A stretch of DNA of 64,000 nt from JAJPKK01 sp963747835 (GCA_963747835.1 CAVVGO010000005.1:806001-870000); one strand, 5' to 3'; positions 45,601 to 56,484 are shown, counted from the first letter of the stretch. Notes: generated by a model from the letters alone, not told the origin. Program-made: numbers and translations.

Positions 45601-45771
45601 ACCGGTGTCGGAAGCGACGTGCAGCGCAGCCTCGCGACTGTTGTGGCCGGCGGTCTCATCCCGGCGACGCTGCTGACCTTGTTCTTGATTCCAACGTTTT
45701 ATTACGTGATCGAACGCTGGGTGGCGCGGCGCGTGCAGGAGTCGGCAACCGAGGTTACGACGTCGGCATGA
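42666..45771 (+). CDS. heavy-metal RND efflux permease (CusA/CzcA-like), frameshifted in this sequence
   Basis: An inner-membrane proton-driven pump of about 1035 residues. It begins MIDWLVTHALRKRLVVAMF at 42666, overlapping the CusB stop. After about 118 codons, one extra base near 43020 breaks the frame; joined, it reads LNVT-LPPNLTPGLDPLSS and continues uninterrupted to 45771. HME-RND features include YPDIADTSSQVTTQAPGLAA, QNFGGITTQFQLELDP, the TM4 proton-relay segment LSLGAIDFGIIVDGAIVM, and GVGFIALFGVAVMNGVIM. The family exports Cu, Ag, Co, Zn, Cd or Ni; which metal cannot be read here. A terminator follows. Confidence 0.85.
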
Positions 45772-45773
45772 CA

Positions 45774-45804
45774 AAAAAGCCGGCGGCCGAGCCGCCCGCT
45801 TTTT
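45774..45804 (+). terminator. rho-independent terminator after cusA
   Basis: A 14-bp stem with one mismatch (AAAAAGCCGGCGGC, 3-base loop, GCCGCCCGCTTTTT) begins three bases after the CusA stop. Its A-rich left and T-rich right arms allow termination in both directions, which suits the convergent gene at 45861. Confidence 0.85.
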
Positions 45805-45860
45805 CAAGCTTCGCATGTCGTAATCACGTGCGCTGCGCTACTTGACGCTACCTGTTGACG

Positions 45861-46154
45861 CTACTTGACGGTCGGGCCGGCTCCGCGGGAACCGTTTGCA
45901 CCCGGGAGGTTCGGCGTCGGTCGGTCGTTCGGACCATCGGATCGATGATCCGCGTTTGGTCCGGTTTTGCGCGGGCTCGACGGCACCGCGCCGGTGGTGG
46001 AGGGCGTGCGCATCTCGCCCGGGGAGGCGGGCTTGATGGCGCCTTCGACGCCGTGGTCGCCGGTGCTTGGAAGTGTCGCGCTGTTTTGCGCCTGCGCGAT
46101 GCCGAGACTGCCCAGCAGGGCAGCCGCCGCCAGCGTCGTGAAAAACATTCTCAT
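45861..46154 (-). CDS. small secreted proline-rich protein
   Basis: The ATG at 46154 follows GAAGGAGA; a second ATG two codons later is possible. The 97-residue product has a signal peptide ending AQAQ, then a low-complexity Pro/Gly/Ser/Asn-rich chain (TLPSTGDHGVEGAIKPASPG, PNLPGANGSRGAGP). It is probably disordered in the periplasm. The function is unknown. It is divergent from the carboxylase gene. Confidence 0.6.
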   Translation of the reverse strand: MRMFFTTLAAAALLGSLGIAQAQNSATLPSTGDHGVEGAIKPASPGEMRTPSTTGAVPSSPRKTGPNADHRSDGPNDRPTPNLPGANGSRGAGPTVK

Positions 46155-46325
46155 TCGGCTCTCCTTCAGGGCTGTTCCCCGTTTCGGGTTGCGGCGCGTT
46201 CCGCCCGTATGATCTCAACGTCTCGGCTGCTGCGATGTTCCGGGTTCCGCCCTCGGTAATCGGGTCATGCCATGGCATTGCCTTATTCGCCGTGCCAAGG
46301 CAGCCTTCGTTTTTCTGGGGGAACC

Positions 46326-47933
<1,608 letters not shown>

Positions 47934-48022
47934 ACCGCGTCGGCGCCTGATCGCGAGGCGTTGCGGGGACCTGACAAGGCGGTGCGAGGCTGCCATATTG
48001 CCGGATCATCAAAGGTGCTGCA

Positions 48023-50011
48023 GTGGCTAAGGATAAAGCGACGCTCTCATATCGGCGGATCGTCGGGCCTCTTCATGCTCTCAAGGAGGCCGCTGCTCTC
48101 CACAATATGGGAAGGTTTCCGGAGGCGGAGCAGTGCTACCAGATCGTTCTTGATGCTGACGATCGGAATTTTGATGCACTTTATCGTCTCGGCTTGCTTC
48201 GCTTGCAGCAGGGCCGGTTCGGCGAGTCTGCAAAGCTGTTCCGCCGTGCCATAAAAGTCGACCGAAAATCGGCCGACGCGCACCATTATCTGGCGTTTGC
48301 CCTCTCCGGGCAGGGACGCCACGAGGAGGCGATCGAGCGTTACGAGATCGCGCTCGCGATCAAGCCTGATCTCGCAGAAGCCCATAACAATCTCGCTCAT
48401 TCATTGCAGACGCTGTGCCGGCTGGAGGAGGCGACGGCGCATTACGAAAAGGCGCTCGCCATAAAGCCCGATTACCCAGAGGCGCGGAACAACCTCGGCA
48501 TCGTCGCCCAGGCGCTGGGGCGATCAGCCGACGCGATGGCGCATTACGAGGCGGCGCTGGCGCTCAGGGCGAGCTATCCCGACGCGCACAAGAACCTCGG
48601 CAACCTTCTGGGTACGGCGGGACGTTATGAGGAAGCCGCTGCACACTACGAGACAGTCCTTATCGCGACGCCGAATGACTGGGAAGCGCACGTTGCACTC
48701 GGCAACATGCTGTGCTGGCTTGATCGTCCCGACGAGGCGATTGCACGCTATGAAAAGGCACTGGGCTGCAACCCCGCGGCCGTCGAAGCCCACAATGGTC
48801 TCGGCGGTGCGCTGCACATGCTCGGACGATCCGAAGAGGCGATCCTGCATCATCGCAGGGCTCTCGCCATCAAGCCAACCGATGCGGACGCTTACAACCG
48901 GCTCGGCAGCGCGTTGCAGGCGCTAGGGAAGTTGGGGGAAGCCAACTTTGCGTTCGAGAAGGCGATGGCGCCGAACAAGGTGGGCGGCTCGTGGAACCTA
49001 GCCAATTCCATTCGTTTTGCGCCGGGTGATTTGCGCTTGATGCGAATGCAGGAACTCGCCCGGGACGCGGGATCGCTGACTGCCGAGGAGCGGAGCGAAC
49101 TCTACTTTTCGCTCGGCAAGGCCTATGGCGACCTCGGGGACCATCAGCAGTCGTTCCAATACCTGCTCAAAAGTAATTCGCTCAAGCGCGGCACGATCGG
49201 CTACGACGAGGCGACGACGCTGGGCCGGCTGGAGCGGACACGGACGGCGTTCGAGGCGGCCTTGATGCGCGACAAAGCGGGCCGCGGAGATCCTTCCGCG
49301 GTACCGGTGTTCATTGTCGGCATGCCCCGCTCCGGGACGACGCTGATCGAGCAAATCCTTGCCAGTCATCCGAAGGTCTTCGGCGCCGGCGAGTTGCGCG
49401 CGATGGCAAACTTGGCGGAGCGAGTCACGGGTCCGGGCGGAATGGTGCTCCCCGAGGCGGCCGCCGCGATGTCCGATGACGACCTGCGCCGGCTCGGCGG
49501 CGACTACCTACGCGCTGCGCGGCGCCTTGCTCCGACCGCGGAGCGGATCACCGATAAGATGCCGGGCAATTTCGTATTGGCCGGCCTTATCCATCTGGCG
49601 TTGCCGAATGCGCGCATCATTCACGTCTGCCGGGATGTCCGCGACACAGCGTTCTCCTGCTTTTCGCTCCTGTTCGGGCGCGGACACGAATTCACCTACG
49701 ACCTCGCGGAACTCGGGCGCTATTGCGGCGCCTATCGGAGGCTGATGGATCATTGGCGCGACGTAATGCCGGATGTGATGCTGGAGGTGAATTACGAAGA
49801 GGTCGTCGCTGATCTGGAAGCGCAGGCACGACAACTCATTGCCCATTGCGGTCTTGAGTGGGACGCCGCGTGCCTGGAGTTTTACCGGACCGAGCGGTCG
49901 GTTCGCACCGCCAGCGCTAACCAGGTTCGCCAGCCGGTCTATCAAAGCTCGCTCGGACGCTGGCGCGTTCACGAAGAGCAACTGCAGCCGTTGCTCGAAG
50001 CGCTCGGTTGA
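48023..50011 (+). CDS. TPR-containing sulfotransferase family protein
   Basis: A 662-residue protein from a GTG at 48023 after AAAGG. About seven tetratricopeptide repeats fill the N-terminal half (ERYEIALAIKPDLAEAHNNL, HYEKALAIKPDYPEARNNLG). From about residue 425 it is a sulfotransferase: VFIVGMPRSGTTLIEQIL is the 5'-phosphosulfate loop, ARIIHVCRDVRDTAFSCF the 3'-phosphate motif, and MLEVNYEEVVADLEAQARQL follows. The family transfers sulfate from PAPS to proteins or glycans; the TPR half probably binds the acceptor. It is a lone gene ending at a perfect hairpin. Confidence 0.88.
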   Translation: MAKDKATLSYRRIVGPLHALKEAAALHNMGRFPEAEQCYQIVLDADDRNFDALYRLGLLRLQQGRFGESAKLFRRAIKVDRKSADAHHYLAFALSGQGRHEEAIERYEIALAIKPDLAEAHNNLAHSLQTLCRLEEATAHYEKALAIKPDYPEARNNLGIVAQALGRSADAMAHYEAALALRASYPDAHKNLGNLLGTAGRYEEAAAHYETVLIATPNDWEAHVALGNMLCWLDRPDEAIARYEKALGCNPAAVEAHNGLGGALHMLGRSEEAILHHRRALAIKPTDADAYNRLGSALQALGKLGEANFAFEKAMAPNKVGGSWNLANSIRFAPGDLRLMRMQELARDAGSLTAEERSELYFSLGKAYGDLGDHQQSFQYLLKSNSLKRGTIGYDEATTLGRLERTRTAFEAALMRDKAGRGDPSAVPVFIVGMPRSGTTLIEQILASHPKVFGAGELRAMANLAERVTGPGGMVLPEAAAAMSDDDLRRLGGDYLRAARRLAPTAERITDKMPGNFVLAGLIHLALPNARIIHVCRDVRDTAFSCFSLLFGRGHEFTYDLAELGRYCGAYRRLMDHWRDVMPDVMLEVNYEEVVADLEAQARQLIAHCGLEWDAACLEFYRTERSVRTASANQVRQPVYQSSLGRWRVHEEQLQPLLEALG

Positions 50012-50050
50012 CGCCGGACATTGCCGTCGCGGCACAACTCGCGGGAACGC

Positions 50051-50083
50051 ACGAGGCCCCGGAAGATCGTTCCGGGGCCTCGT
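50051..50083. terminator. bidirectional hairpin between convergent genes
   Basis: A perfect 14-bp stem (ACGAGGCCCCGGAA / TTCCGGGGCCTCGT) with a 5-base GATCG loop lies between the stop of the TPR-sulfotransferase and the stop of the porin-like gene. There is no T-run on either side, but the stem's stability and position favour a shared terminator. Confidence 0.75.
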
Positions 50084-50107
50084 ATAGCGACTAGATGTGA
50101 CTCAGGC

Positions 50108-50885
50108 TCAGAACCCGAAGCCGCCGCCACCGAAGCGATAATTCACGCCGAGTTGGAAGGTCTCAAGCGTGTTTGGGCCGCTCTTGACGGTGAAGGGCAG
50201 GTTGGCCGTGCCCGGGTTTCCGGCAAAGCCCACGGTCTTAGCGGAAAAATCATAGTAGCTCGAATTCGAGGAAGACGGACCAGCGCGGGCTCAGAGCGTA
50301 TTCGATGCCAGAGCTGAAAGTCCAGCCCACGGCCGTATTCGACGTCGTGCCGAGATTGAATCCGCTGTTTTCGATCTCGAACTTGTTGTGCTCCCAGGCA
50401 ACGCCACCACGTACGTAAAGCAGGGTGCGATCGTTGACGGTGGTGCCGAATCGGCCGGTGACGTTGCCGTACCAGTCGATCCTGTCACGCAACGTCCAGG
50501 TTGCGTTGAATTGATCCATATTGGTGCCGGTGACATCAGAACCCGACAGCTGCGCCTGAAGACCGAGAACCCAATTGCCGCCCATGAAGAATGAGCCGCC
50601 CTGGTAATCGCAACCAATCTGGGCGCCGTACACTCCGCCGGACAGGTCGGTGTTCGCGGTCGCGAAGCCGCCGAGAGCAGCGATGTCACCTGGTGTGCTT
50701 ACGTCCTGCCACTTCGCATGACCTGTGCCGAGACCGGTCTGCGAGCCCGCGTAGCAGCCGGTCCAGCTGAACACCGGCGCCGGGGCGAGGGGGGCCTTGT
50801 AAGGGGATGTCAGATCAGCGCCGCTTGCCGAGCCGGCCGCAACCACGGCGGCGCCGGCAAGCATTCCGGAGAGGATTTTTTTCAC
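50108..50885 (-). CDS. outer-membrane beta-barrel (porin family) protein, frameshifted near its end
   Basis: The GTG at 50885 follows AGGAGA and gives a signal peptide (KKILSGMLAGAAVVAAGSAS). The barrel resembles Omp25/31-like proteins: FSWTGCYAGSQTGLG, GGVYGAQIGCDYQ, DRIDWYGNVTGRFG, LLYVRGGVAWEHNKF and WTFSSGIEYALSPRWSVFLE. One extra G near 50262 gives an early stop at 50250. Without it the protein continues YYDFSAKTVGFAG to NTLETFQLGVNYRFGGGGF, the normal C-terminal strand with final Phe. It is probably a surface porin-like protein. Confidence 0.82.
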
Positions 50886-50927
50886 GGGCAATCTCCTGAA
50901 CAGACGGGCCGAATAAACTGCTCGCAA

Positions 50928-51232
50928 AAGTATCCTTCAATTGTAACCGATTAATAAACTTCCTCTTTACTGGGCCGTCGCTTTGCAGAATTCGGCTAGA
51001 TGTTGCGGCAATGTCACATCTTGCCGCACGCCGGGGCATGGCCAGAAAAGCGCCAACCTGCTTGCTGACTCTTAGCTCAACCTCGTTTGGACCGCTCTCG
51101 GGGGCCGCACTGATTTACCTCTTGCCAATTCGGATGAACGGTCCTCCGCTGGAATCGCCTGCTTGTGGATGTTAGCGGGCTTCCGAGGCAACCATGGGGT
51201 CCTTATCGGCTCACGCCTGAAATGACGACGCC
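50928..51232. other. intergenic region, about 305 bases
   Basis: No coding frame is supported. An AT-rich patch near 50935-50970 lies upstream of the porin gene on its strand and probably holds its promoter; I cannot assign -35 and -10 boxes with confidence. Confidence 0.4.
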
Positions 51233-51625
51233 CTAGACCAACGGTAACTGGATCAGGATCATGGCGAGCCCAACGATCGACACCGCCCATGCGGCGGTGC
51301 GCAGCCACGGCACGCCGACGATGTAGATGATCGCGTAGGCAAGCCTGGCCCAGAAGAAGAGCTGGGCGCCGAGCCCCGTCACGTAATCGTTCTTATTGGT
51401 GATCTCCGTGATCAGAACCAGCACGGCGAACAGCACGAGGCTTTCCAGCATGTTGCGGTGGGCGCGTTGCGCCCTTCCGACCCAGCCCGTCAATGGCGCC
51501 AAGTGTTCGCGATTGCCGGTAATCGCCGGCAGTCCGCATTGCAGGACAGCACCCGAAGTAGCGATGAGCATTTGGGCAAAGGTAAGCAGTGCCGACCAGA
51601 TGAGCAGTGCGAGCTCAAGTGACAT
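51233..51625 (-). CDS. MAPEG family membrane protein
   Basis: A 130-residue protein starting at the ATG at 51625 (MSLELALLIWSALLTFAQML) after GAGGA; the longer frame upstream is not coding. Four helices and the MAPEG signature region GRAQRAHRNMLESLVLFAVL are present, followed by LFFWARLAYAIIYIVGVPWL. Eukaryotic MAPEG proteins are glutathione-dependent or lipid-metabolising; bacterial functions are mostly unknown. It is divergent from the small gene at 51909. Confidence 0.85.
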   Translation of the reverse strand: MSLELALLIWSALLTFAQMLIATSGAVLQCGLPAITGNREHLAPLTGWVGRAQRAHRNMLESLVLFAVLVLITEITNKNDYVTGLGAQLFFWARLAYAIIYIVGVPWLRTAAWAVSIVGLAMILIQLPLV

Positions 51626-51908
51626 GTTCGATTCCTCACGATGGGCAGCGGCGGCGCCGTCCGTTCGATTCGGCCAGCAACTTAGCAGCATGCTGACGCG
51701 GCGCGGGAGCCTCGCGCCACCTTCCGTCGTCTTCGTCGTCTTCGTCGTCTCCGTTGGGCGACACTTTGCCCGGCACTTCGCCCCTTGGGCTTGCGGATTT
51801 CGGACCTTACGTCTGGGCAACCGAACGCCCCGGAACCCGCACCTTCGCCATCGGTTGATTGATCGGAAACGGAGGGCGATTGGGAAAGAACGAAACAGGA
51901 GAAGCGCC

Positions 51909-52145
51909 ATGACGTACAAGGTTTACAGCGGCCCGACGGTCGCCGACGCGGTCTCGCCGCTCGACAAGGACCACATGCTGTTCAAGGAGTTCCAAAACTT
52001 CGATGAAGCCCTGGCCTGGGCAAGCCATGTCAAGGCGACCGGGCGTATGCCTTTCCTGATCGAGGACGCCGGCGGCAGGCGTTTCGACAAGCGCGAGATC
52101 GCCGCCGAGCTTGCGCATCGCGAGGTGAGGGCGGTGTCGCGATAG
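51909..52145 (+). CDS. small cytoplasmic protein of unknown function
   Basis: The ATG at 51909 follows AGGAGA and gives 78 residues: MTYKVYSGPTVADAVSPLDK, then LFKEFQNFDEALAWASHVKA and a basic/acidic end. A compact alpha/beta fold is likely; no motif identifies it. Related small proteins seem common in Bradyrhizobium. The longer frame reaching back to 51396 overlaps the MAPEG gene and is not coding. Confidence 0.65.
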   Translation: MTYKVYSGPTVADAVSPLDKDHMLFKEFQNFDEALAWASHVKATGRMPFLIEDAGGRRFDKREIAAELAHREVRAVSR

Positions 52146-52270
52146 CGCTGCGCTATGCGTGGCCGCGCATTGCGCGGTGGCGCCTAGACTAGCGGTGGCG
52201 GTGGCGCCGCTTTAAGATGGCGCCGACGCGCGAGCGACCAAGAGCGACCAATAACAGCGAGCGGGGAAAC

Positions 52271-53296
52271 GTGACGGGATTACGGTTTTTGGCGCTGTAC
52301 TGCGCCGTCGCCTTGGTGCTGCCGGGAGCGGCCCGGGCGCAGGCGCCGAAGCTCGAAAAATCCTCGATCGATCTCGCGGTCGGCGGAAAAGTCCTGGTGG
52401 GCTACCTGCCGCTGACGATCGCGGAGCGGCGCGGCTTGTTCGCCAAGGCGGGTCTCGACGTCGTCATCCATGATTTCGCCGCCGGCGCCAAGGCGCTTGA
52501 AGCCCTGATGGGCGGCAGCGCCGACGTGGTGTGCGGCGCCTATGAGCACACCATCCTGATGGCGGGCATCAAGCTTACCGCCGTCGCGCTGCAGAACAAC
52601 TCTTACGGCCTTGTGATCGCGCTGCCGCCCGCGCGGGCCGCGGCCTACCGGTCGCCGGCCGATCTCAAGGGCCTGAAGGTCGGCACCACCGGAGCCGGGT
52701 CATCGAGCGCGCTCGGACTGCGTGTGTTGATCGCCAAGGCCGGTCTCACCGAGGATGATCTATCCATCATCGGGGTTGGCGCCGGCGCGGGCGCCGCGGC
52801 GGCGATGAAATCCGGTCGGCTCGACGCCATGGCCAATTTCGACCCGGTCATGTCCATCTTGCAACGCGACGGCGCGCTTGTCCCGGTGGTCGATACGCGC
52901 AAGCAGGCCGACCTCGAATATCTCTACGGTGGCCCATTCGCGGGCTCGGCCTTCTATGTCCGCCAGGAATTCGCGAAGCGCAATCCTAACACCACCCAGG
53001 CGTTCGTCAGCGCGATTGCCGCGGCCATCGCGTGGATCGACCACGCCTCGACCGACGAAATCATTGCGGCGGTGCCGGAGGAATATTACGGCGGTGACCG
53101 CGAACTTTATCGCGTTGTCATCGAGCGCAACCGCCCGATGTTTTCGCGTGACGGCCGCATCAGCCTTGCCGCCGCCGCAACCGTGCTGCGCGCCCAGGCA
53201 TCTTTCGACGAGACGATCCGGGGTGCCAAAATCGACCTCGCTCAGACTTTCGACAACTCCTTCCTCGACCGCGCCATCAAGGCCGGGACCAACTGA
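52271..53296 (+). CDS. ABC transporter substrate-binding protein (NitT/TauT/SsuA type)
   Basis: I take the GTG at 52271 after GGGGAA, which begins the signal peptide directly (TGLRFLALYCAVALVLPGAA); an ATG at 52217 adds 18 hydrophilic residues. The 341-residue protein fits the NMT1/THI5-like binding fold: VLVGYLPLTIAERRGLFAKA, GLDVVIHDFAAGAKALEALM, GSADVVCGAYEHTILM, and LKVGTTGAGSSSALGLRVLI. Ligands of this family are sulfonates, nitrate or pyrimidine precursors. It lies ten bases before a MetE-like gene, so they probably form one operon, hinting at a sulfur or one-carbon compound. Confidence 0.85.
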   Translation: MTGLRFLALYCAVALVLPGAARAQAPKLEKSSIDLAVGGKVLVGYLPLTIAERRGLFAKAGLDVVIHDFAAGAKALEALMGGSADVVCGAYEHTILMAGIKLTAVALQNNSYGLVIALPPARAAAYRSPADLKGLKVGTTGAGSSSALGLRVLIAKAGLTEDDLSIIGVGAGAGAAAAMKSGRLDAMANFDPVMSILQRDGALVPVVDTRKQADLEYLYGGPFAGSAFYVRQEFAKRNPNTTQAFVSAIAAAIAWIDHASTDEIIAAVPEEYYGGDRELYRVVIERNRPMFSRDGRISLAAAATVLRAQASFDETIRGAKIDLAQTFDNSFLDRAIKAGTN

Positions 53297-53305
53297 CGGG
53301 CCAAC

Positions 53306-54472
53306 ATGAAACGCAGTACCGAACGCCTCCTCACCACCCATGTCGGCAGTCTGCCGCGCCCCGACGACCTGTTCGACCTGATGCTGGCGCGCATGGATGG
53401 CAAGCCGATCGACCAGAAGGCCTATGACGAGCGCGTGCGCCGCGCCGTGAAGGACATCGTCCGCGAACAGGCCGACGTCGGCCTTGACGTCGTCAATGAC
53501 GGCGAGATGGGCAAGGTGAGCTTTATCACTTACGCGGCACAGCGCCTGACCGGGATCGAGCGGCGCGACGGCGAGCGGCCGAGCCCGTTCGCCGACACGC
53601 GGGAAACCGCTGCTTTTCCGGAGTATTACAAGTCGGCGCTCGCCCAGCAGGTGAGCGACCGGCGGCGCCGCTCCCGGGTCGTCTGCGCCGGCCCCATCGC
53701 GTACAAGGGACAAGCCCAGATCGCGGCCGATCTCGACGCCCTCAAAGCGGCGCTCATTGGCGTGGATGTAGCGGAGGCTTTCGTCCCGGCGATCGCGCCC
53801 TCGAATGTCGAGGCGACAACTCCGAACGAATATTACCCGAACGCCGAGGCCTATGTGTTCGCGATCGCGGACGCGATGCGGGAGGAATACAAGGCGATCG
53901 TCGATGCCGGCTTCCTGCTCCAGATCGACGATCCGTTTCTCGTCACCTACTATATTACCCGGCCCGATCTCAGCATCATGGAGTGCCGCAAATGGGCGGA
54001 ACTGCGGGTCGAGGCGCTCAACCACGCGCTCGCGGGTATCCCGCCGGATCGCATCCGGTTCCACACCTGCTACAGCATCAACATGGGCCCGCGCATCCAT
54101 GACATGGAGCTCAAGGACATCATCGACATCGTCGTGAAGGTGCGCGCCGGTGCCTATTCGTTCGAAGCCGCGAACCCCCGCCACGAGCACGAATGGGCAG
54201 CCTGGAAGCACGCCGGTCTCGGCGACGACAAGATCCTCATTCCGGGTGTCATCACCCAGTCGACCGTGTTGGTCGAACATCCCGACCTCGTGGCCCGGCG
54301 CCTTGAGCGTTTCGCCTCGGTGGTCGGACGCGATCGGGTGATCGCCGGCGCCGATTGCGGCTTTGCGTCGTTCGCGGGTTCGAACGAGGTCCATCCGTCG
54401 ATCGTGTGGGCGAAGTTCAAGGCGCTGGTCGAGGGCTCGCGCATCGCCAGCAAGGCGCTGTGGCGGAGCTAA
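53306..54472 (+). CDS. cobalamin-independent methionine synthase II-like protein
   Basis: A 388-residue protein with only the C-terminal MetE-type barrel: LLTTHVGSLPRPDDLFDLML, ADVGLDVVNDGEMGKVSF, and the zinc-site elements FHTCYSINMG (His and Cys) and GADCGFASF (second Cys), with AANPRHEHEW between. Stand-alone proteins of this type are methyltransferases acting on various thiols or corrinoids, not always homocysteine. It starts ten bases after the ABC binding protein, which suggests that the imported compound is its methyl donor or acceptor. Confidence 0.85.
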   Translation: MKRSTERLLTTHVGSLPRPDDLFDLMLARMDGKPIDQKAYDERVRRAVKDIVREQADVGLDVVNDGEMGKVSFITYAAQRLTGIERRDGERPSPFADTRETAAFPEYYKSALAQQVSDRRRRSRVVCAGPIAYKGQAQIAADLDALKAALIGVDVAEAFVPAIAPSNVEATTPNEYYPNAEAYVFAIADAMREEYKAIVDAGFLLQIDDPFLVTYYITRPDLSIMECRKWAELRVEALNHALAGIPPDRIRFHTCYSINMGPRIHDMELKDIIDIVVKVRAGAYSFEAANPRHEHEWAAWKHAGLGDDKILIPGVITQSTVLVEHPDLVARRLERFASVVGRDRVIAGADCGFASFAGSNEVHPSIVWAKFKALVEGSRIASKALWRS

Positions 54473-54540
54473 CGCGTATTTCGACGACTTTGGGTCGTCG
54501 CCAGGCAGCGGCGACCTCGATAAAAGGGACAGTACTCTCC

Positions 54541-54580
54541 TGATCGAGGTGGCCGGGACAAGCCCGACCACGAGCCACGG
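54541..54580 (-). repeat. dispersed intergenic repeat element, copy 2
   Basis: The reverse complement reads GGCTCGTGGTCGGGCTTGTC followed by CCGGCCACCTCGAT, matching the element at 17155-17200. It lies in the 134-base gap between the MetE-like gene and a methyltransferase gene. Confidence 0.6.
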
Positions 54581-54606
54581 CGCGAAGCTCAACGGATTCC
54601 GCTTGC

Positions 54607-55227
54607 ATGCAGATTGATCAAGACCTGGAAAAAATCGCGGGCGTCACGCTGGATCACTATAACCAGCGCGCCGAGCAGTTTTGGCTGGGAACGCGCGATC
54701 ACGATGTCAGCCAGAATATCTCCGCGCTGTTGCGATTCATCGAGGGCGATCCGCCCTTCACGATCCTCGACTTCGGCTGCGGACCGGGCAGGGACCTCAA
54801 GGTTTTTGCCGAACGGGGTCATATTGCGATCGGCCTGGAGGGCGCCTCGCACTTCGCCGCGATGGGGCGACAGCATAGCGGCTGCGAAGTATGGCAGCAG
54901 GATTTCCTGAAGCTCGACTTGCCGCCTGCCCGTTTCGATGGCGTGTTCGCCAACGCCTCGCTGTTTCATGTGCCCGGCCGGGAGTTGCCCCGCGTGCTGC
55001 AGGAACTGCATGCCACGCTGAAGCCGTGCGGCGTGCTATTCTCCTCGAACCCGCGCGGCCGCAACCAGGAGGGCTGGAACGGCGGGCGCTACGGCGTCTA
55101 TCATGACCTGGAGGCGTGGCGACGCTTCCTGACAGCCGCGGGGTTCGTCGAGCTTACGCATTACTACCGCCCCGATGGTGTGCCGCGCGAGCAGCGGGAT
55201 TGGCTGGCGAGCGCGTGGCGGCGCTGA
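54607..55227 (+). CDS. class I SAM-dependent methyltransferase
   Basis: A 206-residue protein with the Rossmann-like methyltransferase fold. Motif I is ILDFGCGPGRDLKVF, the acidic end of strand 2 is IGLEGA, then DFLKLDLPPARFDGVFANAS gives motifs II/III and RVLQELHATLKPCGVLF motif IV. The N-terminal helix (LDHYNQRAEQFWLGTRDHDV) probably covers the active site. Close relatives are annotated as general methyltransferases; the substrate is unknown. It is 21 bases before the amine oxidase-like gene, so the two are probably co-transcribed. Confidence 0.88.
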   Translation: MQIDQDLEKIAGVTLDHYNQRAEQFWLGTRDHDVSQNISALLRFIEGDPPFTILDFGCGPGRDLKVFAERGHIAIGLEGASHFAAMGRQHSGCEVWQQDFLKLDLPPARFDGVFANASLFHVPGRELPRVLQELHATLKPCGVLFSSNPRGRNQEGWNGGRYGVYHDLEAWRRFLTAAGFVELTHYYRPDGVPREQRDWLASAWRR

Positions 55228-55248
55228 GCAGACCACAACAATGTCCGC

Positions 55249-56484
55249 ATGAGCGACTTCGACATCATCGTGATCGGCGCCGGAGCGGCCGGGTTGGCGG
55301 CGGCGCGGCGATTGTCCACGGCGCCGCTGTCGGTGCGCGTCCTTGAGGCCCGCAGTCGCCTCGGTGGCCGCGCCTGGACCTGGCGCGATCCGTCTGGTCT
55401 TCCGATCGATCTCGGCTGCGGCTGGTTGCATTCCGCCGACGAGAACGAGTGGTGTGCAATAGCATCGGAACTCGGCTATGCGCTCGACCGGGCCGCGCCG
55501 ACCTGGCGGCGCCAACTCAATAACATCGGATTTCCACCCTCCGATCAGCAGGAGTGGCGCGCCGCGATGGAGCGCTTCTACACCAAGCTGGAAGAGGCCG
55601 GAGATACCGGGCCCGATCAGCCCGCCGGCCGCCTGCTCGAACCTGGGGGCCGTTGGAATGCGTTTATGAACGCCACCAGCAGCTATATCAACGGTGTCGA
55701 GCTCGATCGGCTGTCGGTGCACGACTATTGGCGCTACCGCGACACCGAGGTGAACTGGCGCGTCATCAAGGGCTACGGTACTCTGATCGCGGCTTCAGGC
55801 GGCGGTCTCGACGTCGCGCTCGATTGCCCGGCGGAAGTGATCGAGCACGCCGGCGCGACGATTGTGGTTGAAACGCCACGCGGCAGCCTGCGTTGCCGCG
55901 CCGTCATCGTCACGGTACCGACGAATGTCCTGGCCGCCGACCTGCCGCGGTTCCGGCCCGCGCTGCCCGACAAGCGCGCGGCCGCCTCGGTTTTGCCGCT
56001 CGGTGTGGCCGACAAGCTGTTCTTGCGGCTCGATGGCGCCGAGGAGTTCCCCGTCGACTCCCACCTCACGGGAGCCTTCGATCGGGTCGAGACCGGCAGC
56101 TATTATCTGCGGCCGATGGGGCGGCCGTTGATCGAGGGGTATTTCGGCGGCCGGTTCGCTGCCGAACTTGAAGCGGAAGGCGAGGGGGCCTTTGCGAATT
56201 TCGCGATCGATCAGCTTGCAGGCCTGCTCGGCGGCGCGATCCGCAAGCGGCTCCATCCGGTCGCGGCGTCGGCTTGGGCGAACGACCGGCACGCGTGCGG
56301 CTCCTACTCCCACGCCGTGCCGGGCCACGCAGACGCGCGGCGCACTCTTGCGGTGCCGGTCGACGATCGCCTGTTCTTCGCCGGCGAGGCGTGCTCGGCC
56401 CGCGATTTTTCCACCGCACACGGCGCCTACCGCACCGGCATCGCCGCGGCCGACGACGCCATGGCGGCGCTGGCGCACCGGTGA
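55249..56484 (+). CDS. flavin-containing amine oxidase family protein
   Basis: A 411-residue FAD protein. The dinucleotide-binding start DIIVIGAGAAGLAAARRL is followed by VLEARSRLGGRAWTW, the RxGGR FAD/ribose motif, and a GCGWLHSADENEW segment. The C-terminal FAD contact is DRLFFAGEACSARDFSTAHG. The order matches monoamine/polyamine oxidases and related desaturases. No signal peptide is present. It is paired with the methyltransferase upstream, a combination seen in small amine catabolism or modification pathways; the substrate is unknown. Confidence 0.87.
   Translation: MSDFDIIVIGAGAAGLAAARRLSTAPLSVRVLEARSRLGGRAWTWRDPSGLPIDLGCGWLHSADENEWCAIASELGYALDRAAPTWRRQLNNIGFPPSDQQEWRAAMERFYTKLEEAGDTGPDQPAGRLLEPGGRWNAFMNATSSYINGVELDRLSVHDYWRYRDTEVNWRVIKGYGTLIAASGGGLDVALDCPAEVIEHAGATIVVETPRGSLRCRAVIVTVPTNVLAADLPRFRPALPDKRAAASVLPLGVADKLFLRLDGAEEFPVDSHLTGAFDRVETGSYYLRPMGRPLIEGYFGGRFAAELEAEGEGAFANFAIDQLAGLLGGAIRKRLHPVAASAWANDRHACGSYSHAVPGHADARRTLAVPVDDRLFFAGEACSARDFSTAHGAYRTGIAAADDAMAALAHR

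Noticed and set aside
51723..51757. 9-bp CTTCGTCGT-type repeats as a functional tandem repeat
   Set aside because: They are only three short units in low-complexity non-coding DNA beside the MAPEG gene; too short to claim significance.
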